A stretch of 64,000 nt of DNA from NCBI GenBank assembly GCA_021805025.1, contig JAJZGF010000004.1:24820-88819 (forward strand), read 5' to 3'. The translations under genes and the position numbers were made by a program. The notes beneath the pieces were generated by a model. The model saw nothing but the letters and a program-made list of their open reading frames with translations. It made no database searches and was not told the origin of the DNA. The DNA is from Acidobacteriota bacterium. Its GTDB lineage: Bacteria > Acidobacteriota > Terriglobia > Terriglobales > Acidobacteriaceae. Shown here one piece after another: positions 28,899 to 37,033 of this stretch. The first letter of the stretch is position 1. The number at the start of each line of letters is the position of its first letter.

Positions 28899-30230
28899 TC
28901 AGCGGCCCATGGCGGTTTGGATGAGGAGCCAGGCGTTGAGGGCGGCGATGAGGATGGCGGTGGCCCAGGCCAGCGTCTGCAACCAGCGGCCGTTGACAAA
29001 CTCGCCCATGCGCTTGCGGCTGCCGGTGAAGAGCACCAGCGGGATGACGGCAAAGCTGAGCTGCAGGGAGAGAATGACCTGGCTGAGGATGAGCAGCTTT
29101 TCAGTTCCCTGCTCGCCGGTGACCGCAACGACGATCACGGTAGGGATGATGGCCAGGCCGCGAGTGATGAGGCGGCGGAGCCACGGCGAGACGCGGATGT
29201 GGATGAAGCCCTCCATCACGATCTGGCCGGCGAGGGTTCCGGTGATGGAGGAGTTCTGCCCGGAGGCGAGCAGCGCGACGGCAAAGAGGGTGCTGGCGCC
29301 AGCGGCGCCGACGAGCGGGCTGAGGAGTTTGTAGGCGTCCTGGATGGCGGCGACATCAAAGTGACCGCTGCGATGGAAGACGGCGGCGGCCACGACGAGG
29401 ATGGCGGCGTTGACGAAGAGGGCAAGCGTGAGGGCCAGGGCGGAGTCGACGTTGGCGAGATGGATGGCTTCACGCTTGCCGGATGGCGTGCGCGGGTAGC
29501 GGCGGCTCTGCACGATGGACGAATGCAGATAGAGATTGTGGGGCATGACGGTTGCGCCCAACATGCCGATGGCGATGTAGAGCATGGCGGGGTCGGTAAG
29601 GATGGACGACGAGGGAAGGATGAGGTGGTGCAGGGCGGGCCAGTAGTCAGGCCGCGAGAGGAACATCTGCACGCCGAACATCGCCAGGATGGTTCCGATG
29701 AGCGCGATGACCAGCGCCTCGATATAGCGGAAACCCCAACGCTGGAGGAGCAGGATGATCAGGACATCGAGGCCTGTGATGAGCACGCCGTAGAAGAGTG
29801 GAATATGGAAGAGCAGCTCGAGCGCGATGGCCGAGCCAATGACCTCGGCCAGGTCGCAGGCAGCGATGGCGATTTCGGCCATGACCCAGAGGACAAAGCT
29901 GACCTTGGGGCCGTAACTCTCATGGCAGAGCTGGGCGAGGTCGCGCTCAGTGGCTACGCCGAGCTTGAGTGAGAGGCTCTGGAGCAGGATGGCCATGAGA
30001 TTGGAGGCCATGATGACGAAGAGCAAGGTGTAGCCGAAACGCGAGCCTCCGGCGATGTCAGTGGCCCAGTTGCCGGGGTCCATATAGCCGACGGAGATGA
30101 GAAAACCGGGGCCAAGGAAGCCGAGGAGCCTGCGCCAGTAAAAGGGTGAGCGGGAGACGCTGACGGTGGAGAAGACCTCCGGGAGGGAGGGCTCGGGAAG
30201 CGCGACCCGGGATGAAGTTTCTGTGGCCAT
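28899..30230 (-). CDS. mntH: Nramp-family divalent metal (Mn2+/Fe2+) transporter
   Basis: A 443-residue inner-membrane proton-coupled importer with about eleven helices. The metal-site motifs DPGN (GYMDPGNWATD) in helix 1 and MPHN (GATVMPHNLYLHS) in helix 6 are intact. Mn2+ is the likely cargo because a DtxR/MntR-type regulator gene lies directly upstream on the same strand, 97 nt away. The ATG at 30230 lacks a Shine-Dalgarno; a TTG at 30284 is a possible earlier start. The AT-rich repeats in the upstream gap are a candidate MntR site. Confidence 0.93.
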   Translation of the reverse strand: MATETSSRVALPEPSLPEVFSTVSVSRSPFYWRRLLGFLGPGFLISVGYMDPGNWATDIAGGSRFGYTLLFVIMASNLMAILLQSLSLKLGVATERDLAQLCHESYGPKVSFVLWVMAEIAIAACDLAEVIGSAIALELLFHIPLFYGVLITGLDVLIILLLQRWGFRYIEALVIALIGTILAMFGVQMFLSRPDYWPALHHLILPSSSILTDPAMLYIAIGMLGATVMPHNLYLHSSIVQSRRYPRTPSGKREAIHLANVDSALALTLALFVNAAILVVAAAVFHRSGHFDVAAIQDAYKLLSPLVGAAGASTLFAVALLASGQNSSITGTLAGQIVMEGFIHIRVSPWLRRLITRGLAIIPTVIVVAVTGEQGTEKLLILSQVILSLQLSFAVIPLVLFTGSRKRMGEFVNGRWLQTLAWATAILIAALNAWLLIQTAMGR

Positions 30231-30288
30231 GAAAAAGAGCTGAAGATGGTGGTGCTGATCTGTGACAATCTCAGTATGCCACAAACAG

Positions 30289-30325
30289 TTAATTGCAGTT
30301 AATTAATTAATCTTACTTTTAATTA
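30289..30325. promoter_or_regulatory. AT-rich repeated TTAATT element, candidate MntR operator
   Basis: Between mntR and mntH, TTAATTGC, a perfect TTAATTAATTAA palindrome (30299-30310) and TTTTAATTA occur within about 40 bases of otherwise GC-rich DNA. The position before mntH suits metal-dependent repression, but no consensus is known to me for this phylum. Confidence 0.4.
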
Positions 30326-30327
30326 CA

Positions 30328-30993
30328 TTAAAACTCCGGCCGGAGCCAGACAGCTTCAGCGGCGGGGCGGCCAAGGATCGAAATGCCTGTAGGTAATTCA
30401 ATGGAAACGGTTTGGTCGTAGTTCTGACTGAGGATGCGGAGGCTGCGGCTGGGACCGATGCCGGCGCCGTGGAGGAAGAGCAGGAGCTTGTGGTCGCGCT
30501 CATGGAGACTGACGACGGTGTAGCTTCGCCCTGGGACGGCCTCGGAGAGGGGCAGTTCTCCACGCTGTTTGCGCTGGGCGGGACTCTCGGGCAGGACGGA
30601 GTTGCCGTGCGGGCAGGCACCGGCTTCACCGAGTTTCTCTTTGAGCTTGGTTTCGAAGGCGGGCGAAACGGCGTGTTCGAGGCGCTCGGCTTCTTCGTGG
30701 ATCTCATACCACTCCATGCCGAAGACCTCACTCAACATGCGCTCGATAAGGTGGTGGCGGAGGGCGGTGCGGTAGGCGGTTTCTCGGCCGGCTGGGGTGA
30801 GGCGGACGATACCGTCGGGGCCGACCTCGACGAGGCCGTCGCGCTTGAGGCGCTTGAGGGCCATGGTGACGGCGGGCGCGGAGACCTCGAGCCAGTGGGC
30901 GAGCGTGGCGGGGATGACCTGGTGGCCTTCGGCCTCAGCTTCGAGGATGGCCTTGAGGTAGTTCTCTTTGGAAACGTGGATCGAGTCTTTCAT
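30328..30993 (-). CDS. mntR: DtxR/MntR-family metal-dependent transcriptional regulator
   Basis: A 221-residue regulator. The N-terminal winged helix (SKENYLKAILEAEAEG..., recognition helix around APAVTMALKRLKRDGL, residues 43-58) is followed by the dimerisation domain with metal ligands in MEWYEIHEEAERLEHAVS and CPHGNS, and by a C-terminal FeoA/SH3-like domain. It should sense Mn2+ or Fe2+ and repress uptake, and mntH directly downstream is the obvious target. AGACTAGTCT, a perfect palindrome, lies 13 bases before the ATG (31006-31015) and may be an autoregulatory site. The first ~40 codons plus the upstream region are duplicated at 34655-34889. Confidence 0.92.
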   Translation of the reverse strand: MKDSIHVSKENYLKAILEAEAEGHQVIPATLAHWLEVSAPAVTMALKRLKRDGLVEVGPDGIVRLTPAGRETAYRTALRHHLIERMLSEVFGMEWYEIHEEAERLEHAVSPAFETKLKEKLGEAGACPHGNSVLPESPAQRKQRGELPLSEAVPGRSYTVVSLHERDHKLLLFLHGAGIGPSRSLRILSQNYDQTVSIELPTGISILGRPAAEAVWLRPEF

Positions 30994-31110
30994 GGCTACG
31001 CTGCCAGACTAGTCTATACGCGGGTGTGGGACGGAGGATTTCGAGAGAGGTGGAGGATGCAGATTGCGGACAAGTGAACCTGCACGGGTCAATGGGCGGG
31101 TTGCCCTGTT
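30874..31110. repeat. Direct repeat A, copy 1 (mntR 5' end and upstream region)
   Basis: About 235 bp covering mntR codons 1-40 and roughly 115 bp upstream. It recurs in the same orientation at 34655-34889 with near identity inside the coding part and a few small indels upstream. The two copies bracket the TonB receptor gene. Confidence 0.85.
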
Positions 31111-31179
31111 AACCATCTAACTGAGTGTGGCCGTCTTCGGAACGGGCCAAATCTACCGAATACCTCATGCGACGGTTGT

Positions 31180-34071
31180 TCAATATTCATAATCCAGGGA
31201 AAACTGAATGCGCCGCGCATCCGATTCCTGGAGAGGCGTGCCTAAATTCGGCGTCGCAGGCGCATTCGATCCGTACACCGGATTCAGGAGATCCACGTTC
31301 TGCCGGTTCAACAGATTAAATGACTCGGCTACAATGTCGAGATGTCCGCGCCAGATAGGAAGCATCCTCAGCACGCGAAGATCAAACTGCAACTGCGGGG
31401 GAGTCTGCAAACTATTGCGTCCGTAGCCAAGCGGCCTGGCCTCGAAAGGATAGCTGTGCTCGCGATTGCTGTCCACGCCAGTCAACGCATTATCGCGGAA
31501 GCCGCTGCTCGCCTGGAGAATCGGAGCAAATTCCAAGCCATACACGATCTTCTGGAACGCGTTGGGTTTTGCCGCGCGGGCAGCGTCCTCGGGGTCGTCG
31601 AGGTCGGGACCGATTACCCAGAGACCGCTCATCACGAATCGATGGCGCTGATCGTCCAGTGACGGAGAGCGCTCCTGCGCGAGCGCATAGGGATTCTGCG
31701 GCTGCTCGGCATCGATGGAAGCGTCATCGACGGTTTTGGAGAAGGTGTAGCCGGCCATCAGCTCGAACTCCTCAGTGAATTGCCGGTTCACGGTCAGTGT
31801 TGCACCGTTGTAGTCAGAGCTGGCTTCGGTCTGAAACTGGTTGATAGCGTCATATGCCGGGTTGAGGCGCTGTGGGGAAAAGACTAAACGGCCAAGCTGC
31901 TGCGGTGTGGGCGTGGGAATGTCGAGACTGGACGCGTTTTGAGCGGTGAGGAGGACAGGAGGCGTGAGGTTGCTGTTGATGGTGCGCCCAAGCTTTACAC
32001 CACGAACGAAGCGATACTCGGCACTGACGGTCCATTGTGCGGGCAGTTGATGCTCAATGCCGAGCGATGCTGTTTCGGCGTATGGATTTGCCAGGCCACG
32101 CTGCGCCTGCCAAACGCTCGGCGCAATGCCGGGAAGAGGTGCGGTGAAAGTCTGCCCGGACTGGTAGAGAGAGGCAGCTTCGGTGCCGTCGACAATCTGC
32201 TGCTGGGCGCGCACACCGTTGAACTCCTCGATGCGATTGACGGTGGAGAGCAGGTAACGATCGAAGAAGATGCCGAAGCCTCCGCGCACGACCCAGGGTC
32301 TCGACGGCGACCAGGCGAAGCCGAAGCGGGGACTGAAATTGAACGGGTGCTTCGGGAACGAAGAGGGTAAGCGGTTGTCTTCGTAGCGCAAGCCGTAATC
32401 CAGTGCGAGGCGGGACGACGGGGTCCAGTGATCCTGCAGCCATGCCGACGTGCGCAACTCGCTGAAGTTGGTATCGGGATCGCCGAAGTTCTGGGTGTAG
32501 AAATCGGGTTGCGCAGCCGCCAGGGCGGCCAGGGAAGGAAAGACATACAGGCCCTGGAAGCCGCCGAGATCAGCAGAGCGCAAAGCGATGTGGCTGGCAG
32601 CGATGCCGGCCTGGACGAGGTGTTTACCGTGCTGCCGGATGACGATGTTGCCAAGGTCGATGTGGGTTTCGTAGCGGCGGCTGTTCCCATCCCAGGGCGT
32701 GCCGAACTGCGCGATACCAGCGACAACGATGCCGGGCTCCTGGGTGACTGCTGTGCGCAGAGCAACTCGCCGCTGTGCGACCTCGAAGTCGAGCTGGTTA
32801 AGCAACCGGGGCGAGAGCGTCCAACTCCAGGCGCCGTTGATGCTGTTGTCGTTGTAGAATGCCGACCCGCGTGTGCTCAGGTCGGAGAGATCGCCGGTAT
32901 GGAAGGCGTCGTTGACGGAACGATTGTTGGTAAGCGCATAGCGAAGCATCATGCTCTGGGTCGCGGAGTCGCGGTCCAGCCGCCCGGAAAGCTCGATCTC
33001 CTCATTTGTGGTCGGGAAGAATCCCTGCTGCAAGCGAAAGCCGCGGAGAGCACCTGCCTGATTCATGGCTCCATCGATGGTGGCAGCAAGCGCTGGACCG
33101 AAGTCGCTCGCGTCTTCGCCACGCGCCAACTCCTGCTCGCCGGCGAGGTAATAGAAGAGGCGGTTTCTTTCGATGCGGCCTCCGGTGGAGAGCCCGGCGC
33201 GCAGACGACTCTCGTCGGGCTTGCGGGGGACGACTTCCAGAGCCGGTGTGCCGTTCAGAGCGCCGTTCTGCACGAAGAGAAATGCATCGCCATGCTGGAG
33301 GTTTCCGCCCGAGCGCGTCTCTACGTTCACCGAGCCTCCCGCCGACCCGCCGGACTGTGCGGCATATCCGTGGTTTACGATCTGGAAATCGCTAATGGCT
33401 TCCGGCGAAAGCTCCGTTCGGCTCAGGCCCGTGTATTCATCGTTATCGTCGGTGCCGTCAATGTAGAGTGCGTTGCTCGTGGGACGCAGGCCGCCGGCAC
33501 TGAAGCCGCTGGCCTCGATTCCTGGAGTTTGCTGCGCGAGTGCCGGATTGGCCGCGGCGATTGCCGGAGCAAGCAGCGCGAAATTGAGATAATTGCGACT
33601 GGGGATAGGGAGTTCCTCGATGCGGTCTCGGTCGATGTTCGCCACCGGAGAAGTCTGGGAGGTGTCTAGTGCCTCTGTTTGCGAATGAACGGTGACCTGT
33701 TGTGTGGCGCGTGCTGGAGCCAGCCGCACGGTGATGCTGGTGTTCCGCCCAACTGCGACGGCGACGGAGGGATTTCGCCAGACGGCAAAGCCAGTGGCTG
33801 AGACCGCAAGCTGATAACTTTGACTTGGTAGGTTGAGTAAGACAAACGTGCCATCGGCGCTGGTAATCGCGTCGCGCCGGACCGCGTTATCCAGCGAGGA
33901 GGCTGCGACGTGAGCTCCGGAAACGACGGCTCCAGATGTGTCCGTGACCGTACCGGACAGGCCGCCGAAGGTCACGCCAGACTGAGCCGACGCATACGGA
34001 TAGAAAAGAACGAGAAGAAAGACCGAGGGGACAAATTGCCGCAGGAACACGGCCAACTGGGAACGATGCAT
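31180..34071 (-). CDS. Oar-like TonB-dependent receptor with carboxypeptidase-regulatory-like domain
   Basis: A 963-residue outer-membrane protein. A signal peptide (to about residue 30, ...YPYASAQ) is followed by a carboxypeptidase-regulatory-like domain (GTVTDTSGAVVSGAHVAAS), a plug (SNALYIDGTDDNDEY) and a long barrel ending RRIQFSLDYEY. These Oar-type receptors are greatly expanded in acidobacteria and are presumed to import oligosaccharides or other large nutrients; the ligand is unknown. The ATG at 34071 has AGAGGT seven bases upstream. The gene sits alone between the two copies of direct repeat A, which suggests it arrived or moved as a unit. Confidence 0.87.
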   Translation of the reverse strand: MHRSQLAVFLRQFVPSVFLLVLFYPYASAQSGVTFGGLSGTVTDTSGAVVSGAHVAASSLDNAVRRDAITSADGTFVLLNLPSQSYQLAVSATGFAVWRNPSVAVAVGRNTSITVRLAPARATQQVTVHSQTEALDTSQTSPVANIDRDRIEELPIPSRNYLNFALLAPAIAAANPALAQQTPGIEASGFSAGGLRPTSNALYIDGTDDNDEYTGLSRTELSPEAISDFQIVNHGYAAQSGGSAGGSVNVETRSGGNLQHGDAFLFVQNGALNGTPALEVVPRKPDESRLRAGLSTGGRIERNRLFYYLAGEQELARGEDASDFGPALAATIDGAMNQAGALRGFRLQQGFFPTTNEEIELSGRLDRDSATQSMMLRYALTNNRSVNDAFHTGDLSDLSTRGSAFYNDNSINGAWSWTLSPRLLNQLDFEVAQRRVALRTAVTQEPGIVVAGIAQFGTPWDGNSRRYETHIDLGNIVIRQHGKHLVQAGIAASHIALRSADLGGFQGLYVFPSLAALAAAQPDFYTQNFGDPDTNFSELRTSAWLQDHWTPSSRLALDYGLRYEDNRLPSSFPKHPFNFSPRFGFAWSPSRPWVVRGGFGIFFDRYLLSTVNRIEEFNGVRAQQQIVDGTEAASLYQSGQTFTAPLPGIAPSVWQAQRGLANPYAETASLGIEHQLPAQWTVSAEYRFVRGVKLGRTINSNLTPPVLLTAQNASSLDIPTPTPQQLGRLVFSPQRLNPAYDAINQFQTEASSDYNGATLTVNRQFTEEFELMAGYTFSKTVDDASIDAEQPQNPYALAQERSPSLDDQRHRFVMSGLWVIGPDLDDPEDAARAAKPNAFQKIVYGLEFAPILQASSGFRDNALTGVDSNREHSYPFEARPLGYGRNSLQTPPQLQFDLRVLRMLPIWRGHLDIVAESFNLLNRQNVDLLNPVYGSNAPATPNLGTPLQESDARRIQFSLDYEY

Positions 34072-34171
34072 CAAATAACCTCTCAATTGAGTGCGCGCGA
34101 GTTATGGGGGACAGCAGGCGCACGAAAGCGCACCGGAGCTGTCGTTTCCAGCGGGTCTCACAAGAGAGAAA

Positions 34172-34774
34172 TCAGATTCTGAGGGCTACGACAGGGGGAC
34201 TGCTGGTCGGTTCGGCATATTTATCGCAGGCTGGGGAAGAGAAGGTGGGGATTTGCCGAGGGCAATCGACGCGCTTCACGCCACCTGTGAAAGCCGGGAT
34301 GTAACGCATCAATTTCGCCATCACCAGCACAAAACCGGCGCCAACCACCCAGGCAGTCAAATGGAGTTCAGTGTCGTTGACTGGAGCGGCGGCTGGACCC
34401 TTGTCCCAGGTATCGAAGTAATTCGCCAGCGGTGTCATTGCCCCAAGGAAGACAACTAGAGCTACGACGATTTGGAAGATTCGCTTCGACACTTGGCAAG
34501 GATAAATGAGAAGGCGGGCGACTTGCCAGTTTCGCATAATCGCCGAGTCACTCGTGGACTGGCAGGCTGGTCTCGATGGATTGACACAGCACAACCAGGA
34601 ACCCACAGACATCCGATGCAGGAATACATGGGGTTTGCTGGGCGGGAGAACTGGGGGCGCGGAGACCTCTAGCCAGTGGGCGAGCGTGGCGGGGATGACC
34701 TGGTGGCCTTCGGCCTCGGCTTCGAGGATGGCCTTGAGGTAGTTCTCTTTGGAAACGTGGATCGAGTCTTTCAT
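34172..34774 (-). pseudogene. Chimeric frame: truncated mntR copy joined to a two-span membrane protein
   Basis: From ATG 34774 an open frame of 200 residues begins with an almost exact copy of MntR residues 1-44 (MKDSIHVSKENYLKAILEAE...), then diverges at LEVSAP, before the DNA-recognition helix. It crosses the 111-bp repeat B and continues as a protein with two hydrophobic helices (IFQIVVALVVFLGAMTPLANY and LTAWVVGAGFVLVMAKLMRYI). The mntR part cannot bind DNA normally. The membrane part could be a real gene starting at ATG 34537 (121 aa), though no ribosome site is visible. Whether the fusion is expressed is unknown. Confidence 0.5.
34539..34649. repeat. Direct repeat B, copy 1 (111 bp)
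   Basis: 111 bp beginning ATCGCCGAGTCACTCG and ending GCTGGGCGGGAGA. It recurs ungapped in the same orientation at 37034-37144 (by eye about 97 of 111 identical). Copy 1 directly abuts copy 2 of repeat A. No transposase, terminal inverted repeat or known repeat family is evident. Confidence 0.8.
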
Positions 34775-34889
34775 GGCTGCGCTGCCAGACCAGTCTATAC
34801 GCAGCGGGGACGGAGGACTCTGATGGGTGGGGAGGATGGATGTTGCGGACAAGCCGACGGCGATGGGTCAATGAGCGGGTTGGCTTGTT
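34655..34889. repeat. Direct repeat A, copy 2 (truncated mntR 5' region)
   Basis: The second copy of the 30874-31110 segment, shifted by 3,781 bp. The mntR start codon corresponds to 34774. The duplicated promoter region and the AGACCAGTCT near-palindrome (34787-34796) are retained. Confidence 0.85.
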
Positions 34890-34936
34890 GTCGCGGAATG
34901 AGCACCGGATTGGTAGACGGACGCGGAATATTTCGT

Positions 34937-35377
34937 ATGGTTAACTCATTTGGGGGCAACAGAGTGATCGACTGCAGAGCCGCTACGAAGAGTTATGCCT
35001 CTCAGCCTGTTCTCCGAGGCGTAGACCTGGTCGTTGAACCGGGCATTTGTGCCTTACTGGGGGCTAACAGTGCTGGCAAGTCCACGCTGCTGCGCTTGCT
35101 CTCCGGGCTCGAAGAGCCAGACAGTGGTTCTGTGTCCATCGGCGGACTGGGTTTCCGAGATCATGGAGTTGAAATCCGGCGGAATCTAGGTGTACTGCCC
35201 GAGGAGCTCGGGTTGTTCGAGTCTTTGACCATCATCGAAAACCTGATGGCAATTGGACCTATTTACGGACTCACGAGACGCGAGACAGAAGCACGAGCAA
35301 CGAGCCTACTAGAGTTACCTGTTATTCACGAGCCGGGACTGATCGCTTCAATGGGAAGCGAGCGGCTAGCGGACTAA
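34937..35377 (+). pseudogene. Truncated ABC-transporter ATP-binding protein
   Basis: A 146-residue fragment of an ABC-2-type ATPase. It has the N-terminal sheet (VIDCRAATKSYASQPVLRGVDL), a Walker A variant (GANSAGKST, normally GANGAGKST), the Q-loop region (NLGVLPEELGLFESLTIIENL) and part of the helical domain. The frame stops at IASMGSERLAD, where the LSGGxxQR signature would be. The signature, Walker B and H-loop are therefore missing, so it cannot work as an ATPase. No permease gene is adjacent. The end overlaps the convergent marR gene by 12 bases, marking a rearrangement breakpoint near 35,350-35,380. Confidence 0.7.
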
Positions 35378-35827
35378 CGGGCTCTCCCAGACGCGGAAAA
35401 GCAACTCCTTGAGTTGTGAGAAATCCTTTGGGCCAAGCTCTGCACGCCATTCGCGCTCGATTTCGCGGAGCACTTCCAGCGCCTTGGCCCACGCGGCGTG
35501 TCCGCGCTTTGTAAAGCGGACAATTCGTGCGCGGCCCTCATCCGGCGCGTCGGATCGGACCAAATATCCCAGATTTTCGAGACTCCCGAGCAGGCGATTC
35601 ATTGCCTGTTTGCTCATTCCAGCGCGCTCGGCAAGAACGCCGGGGCGGAAACCGTCGGGGCCGGGAAACCGGAAGAGTGCCATGTGCGGCGGACTGAGTT
35701 CCGTAAAGCCCGCTGTATTCAGATCGCGGAGGATACGCCGGTGAATGGCCTCGGCCGGAACACGCAGCAGCGCGCCGATGAGCATGTCCTTGGTTTTGAT
35801 AGGCGAATTTTCCTTAAATAAACTCAT
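35366..35827 (-). CDS. MarR-family transcriptional regulator
   Basis: A 153-residue winged-helix regulator. LSPPHMALFRFPGPDGFRPGVLAERAGMSKQAMNRLLGSLENLGYLVR is the helix-turn-helix region, and RARIVRFTKRGHAAW forms the wing. It is divergent from the cupin gene at 35899, and a perfect GTAAAC-N3-GTTTAC palindrome lies between them, so it probably represses both. ATG 35827 is chosen: TACTAT ends eight bases upstream and no ribosome site is visible, consistent with a leaderless mRNA. The longer frame to 35941 would run through the operator. The inducer is unknown. Confidence 0.85.
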   Translation of the reverse strand: MSLFKENSPIKTKDMLIGALLRVPAEAIHRRILRDLNTAGFTELSPPHMALFRFPGPDGFRPGVLAERAGMSKQAMNRLLGSLENLGYLVRSDAPDEGRARIVRFTKRGHAAWAKALEVLREIEREWRAELGPKDFSQLKELLFRVWESPLVR

Positions 35828-35870
35828 TGACAATGATAGTAAACGATGTTTACTTTCTATGTAAAGGTCA
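35827..35870. promoter_or_regulatory. Divergent marR/cupin promoters with palindromic operator
   Basis: GTAAACGATGTTTAC (35839-35853) is a perfect six-base inverted repeat with a three-base spacer. On the minus strand TTTACA, 18 bp, TACTAT forms the marR promoter, with the palindrome in the spacer. On the plus strand TTGACA (35827-35832), 18 bp, TACTTT forms a weaker promoter for the cupin gene. A MarR dimer bound here would block both. Confidence 0.6.
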
Positions 35871-35898
35871 ACAGAGTTTACCGCATGGAGAGACCAGA

Positions 35899-36426
35899 AT
35901 GGCAATATTGAAGCACAGCAACGAAGGGAATGGATCAGCAACTCTGTCGCAGAGCAACCGAGTGATGCATGTCCCTCGGGGAAGCGGCGCGGCCTACTGG
36001 GGCCCCGGCGAGTTAATGACGTTTCTCATTACGGGCAAAGAGACAGACGGCGCATTCTTTCTGGCGGAGGTATCTGTCGTCCCCGGCGGAGGCAAACCGC
36101 CGCACGTTCACCATCGCGAAGATGAGTCGTTCCACATTCTCGAGGGCACTCTGACAATGCGGGTGGGCGAGGATACAATCACGGCATCGGCTGGAGACTT
36201 CGCATTTCTTCCCCGCGGAATCCCTCATTCATTTCGAAACGCAGGTGACAGCCAGGCAAGGGCTCTGGTGTTAACCACTCCGGGAGGCCTTGAAGGCTTC
36301 TTTACTGAAGTGTTCGAGCCTGCCATGGACCGTTCAGCGACGCCGCCTTCTTCAAGCAAAGAACTGATCGGCCGGGCGCTCGCGGCCGTCCCCAGGTATG
36401 GGCTGGAACTTCTGCCACCTGCATAA
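35899..36426 (+). CDS. Cupin-domain protein (quercetinase/germin-like fold)
   Basis: A 175-residue single-domain cupin. Motif 1 has PHVHHREDESFHILEG (metal ligands His-x-His and Glu) and motif 2 ends in LPRGIPHSFRN with the last His. Such proteins are small dioxygenases, isomerases or sensors, and the substrate cannot be predicted. GGAGA lies seven bases before ATG 35899. A second cupin gene follows after 44 nt on the same strand, and the pair is likely one operon under the divergent MarR. Confidence 0.85.
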   Translation: MAILKHSNEGNGSATLSQSNRVMHVPRGSGAAYWGPGELMTFLITGKETDGAFFLAEVSVVPGGGKPPHVHHREDESFHILEGTLTMRVGEDTITASAGDFAFLPRGIPHSFRNAGDSQARALVLTTPGGLEGFFTEVFEPAMDRSATPPSSSKELIGRALAAVPRYGLELLPPA

Positions 36427-36455
36427 GGAACGACGCAAAGTCGAATAAGCATTAA

Positions 36456-36469
36456 GAGACGGACGTCTC
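36456..36469 (+). promoter_or_regulatory. Inverted repeat immediately before the second cupin start
   Basis: GAGAC-GGAC-GTCTC sits directly before ATG 36471 (one base between). The only ribosome-site-like bases (GGAC) are in its loop, so the hairpin could limit translation of the second cupin. Confidence 0.35.
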
Positions 36470-36470
36470 A

Positions 36471-36953
36471 ATGCCAATGGATACTATCAATCCATGTGTA
36501 AATCCTGCCGACGAAACGATCCGCCTGGGGTCGCTCGCCGTGCGCTTTCTAGTGACAGGCGAGAACTCGTCCGGCACAGTCGCAGTCTTTGAGGTCCTTA
36601 TCCCCGCAGGGCAGCGTTTGATTGCGCCTGCGCACAGCCACGACCATTACGAGGAGACAGTCTACGGCGTTGAGGGTGTGTTGACCTGGACCGTGGACGG
36701 CAAGCCGGTCGACGTGGGCCCGGGCCAGGCACTCTGCATTCCGCGGGGCTCCGTTCACCGGTTCGATAACAACGGCACGGAAGACGCGAAGACGCTGACC
36801 ATTGTCACACCCGCGGCGATCGGCCCGCAGTTCTTCCGGGAGTGTGCCGAAGTAATCAATGCGGCGGTGGGTGGTCCGCCTGATCGCGCGAAGATGGCGG
36901 AGATCATGTACCGCCATGGGTTGACTCCGACTCCCCCTGCGCCTCAGGCGTAG
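36471..36953 (+). CDS. Cupin-domain protein, second of a tandem pair
   Basis: A 160-residue cupin. Ligand motifs are PAHSHDHYEETVYGVEG (His, His, Glu) and CIPRGSVHRFDN (His). It differs clearly from the first cupin (little identity outside the motifs), so the two are not a recent duplication. The C-terminal region (AKMAEIMYRHGLTPTP) is like that of cupins annotated as quercetin 2,3-dioxygenase-like. It is probably co-transcribed with the gene at 35899. Confidence 0.82.
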   Translation: MPMDTINPCVNPADETIRLGSLAVRFLVTGENSSGTVAVFEVLIPAGQRLIAPAHSHDHYEETVYGVEGVLTWTVDGKPVDVGPGQALCIPRGSVHRFDNNGTEDAKTLTIVTPAAIGPQFFRECAEVINAAVGGPPDRAKMAEIMYRHGLTPTPPAPQA

Positions 36954-37033
36954 ACTGACACGCATCGAGCCAACGATTACCCTTCATTAGCGAACTAGAG
37001 CTGGAAGTCGCCGCAATCCTTGGTTTGTGCAAG

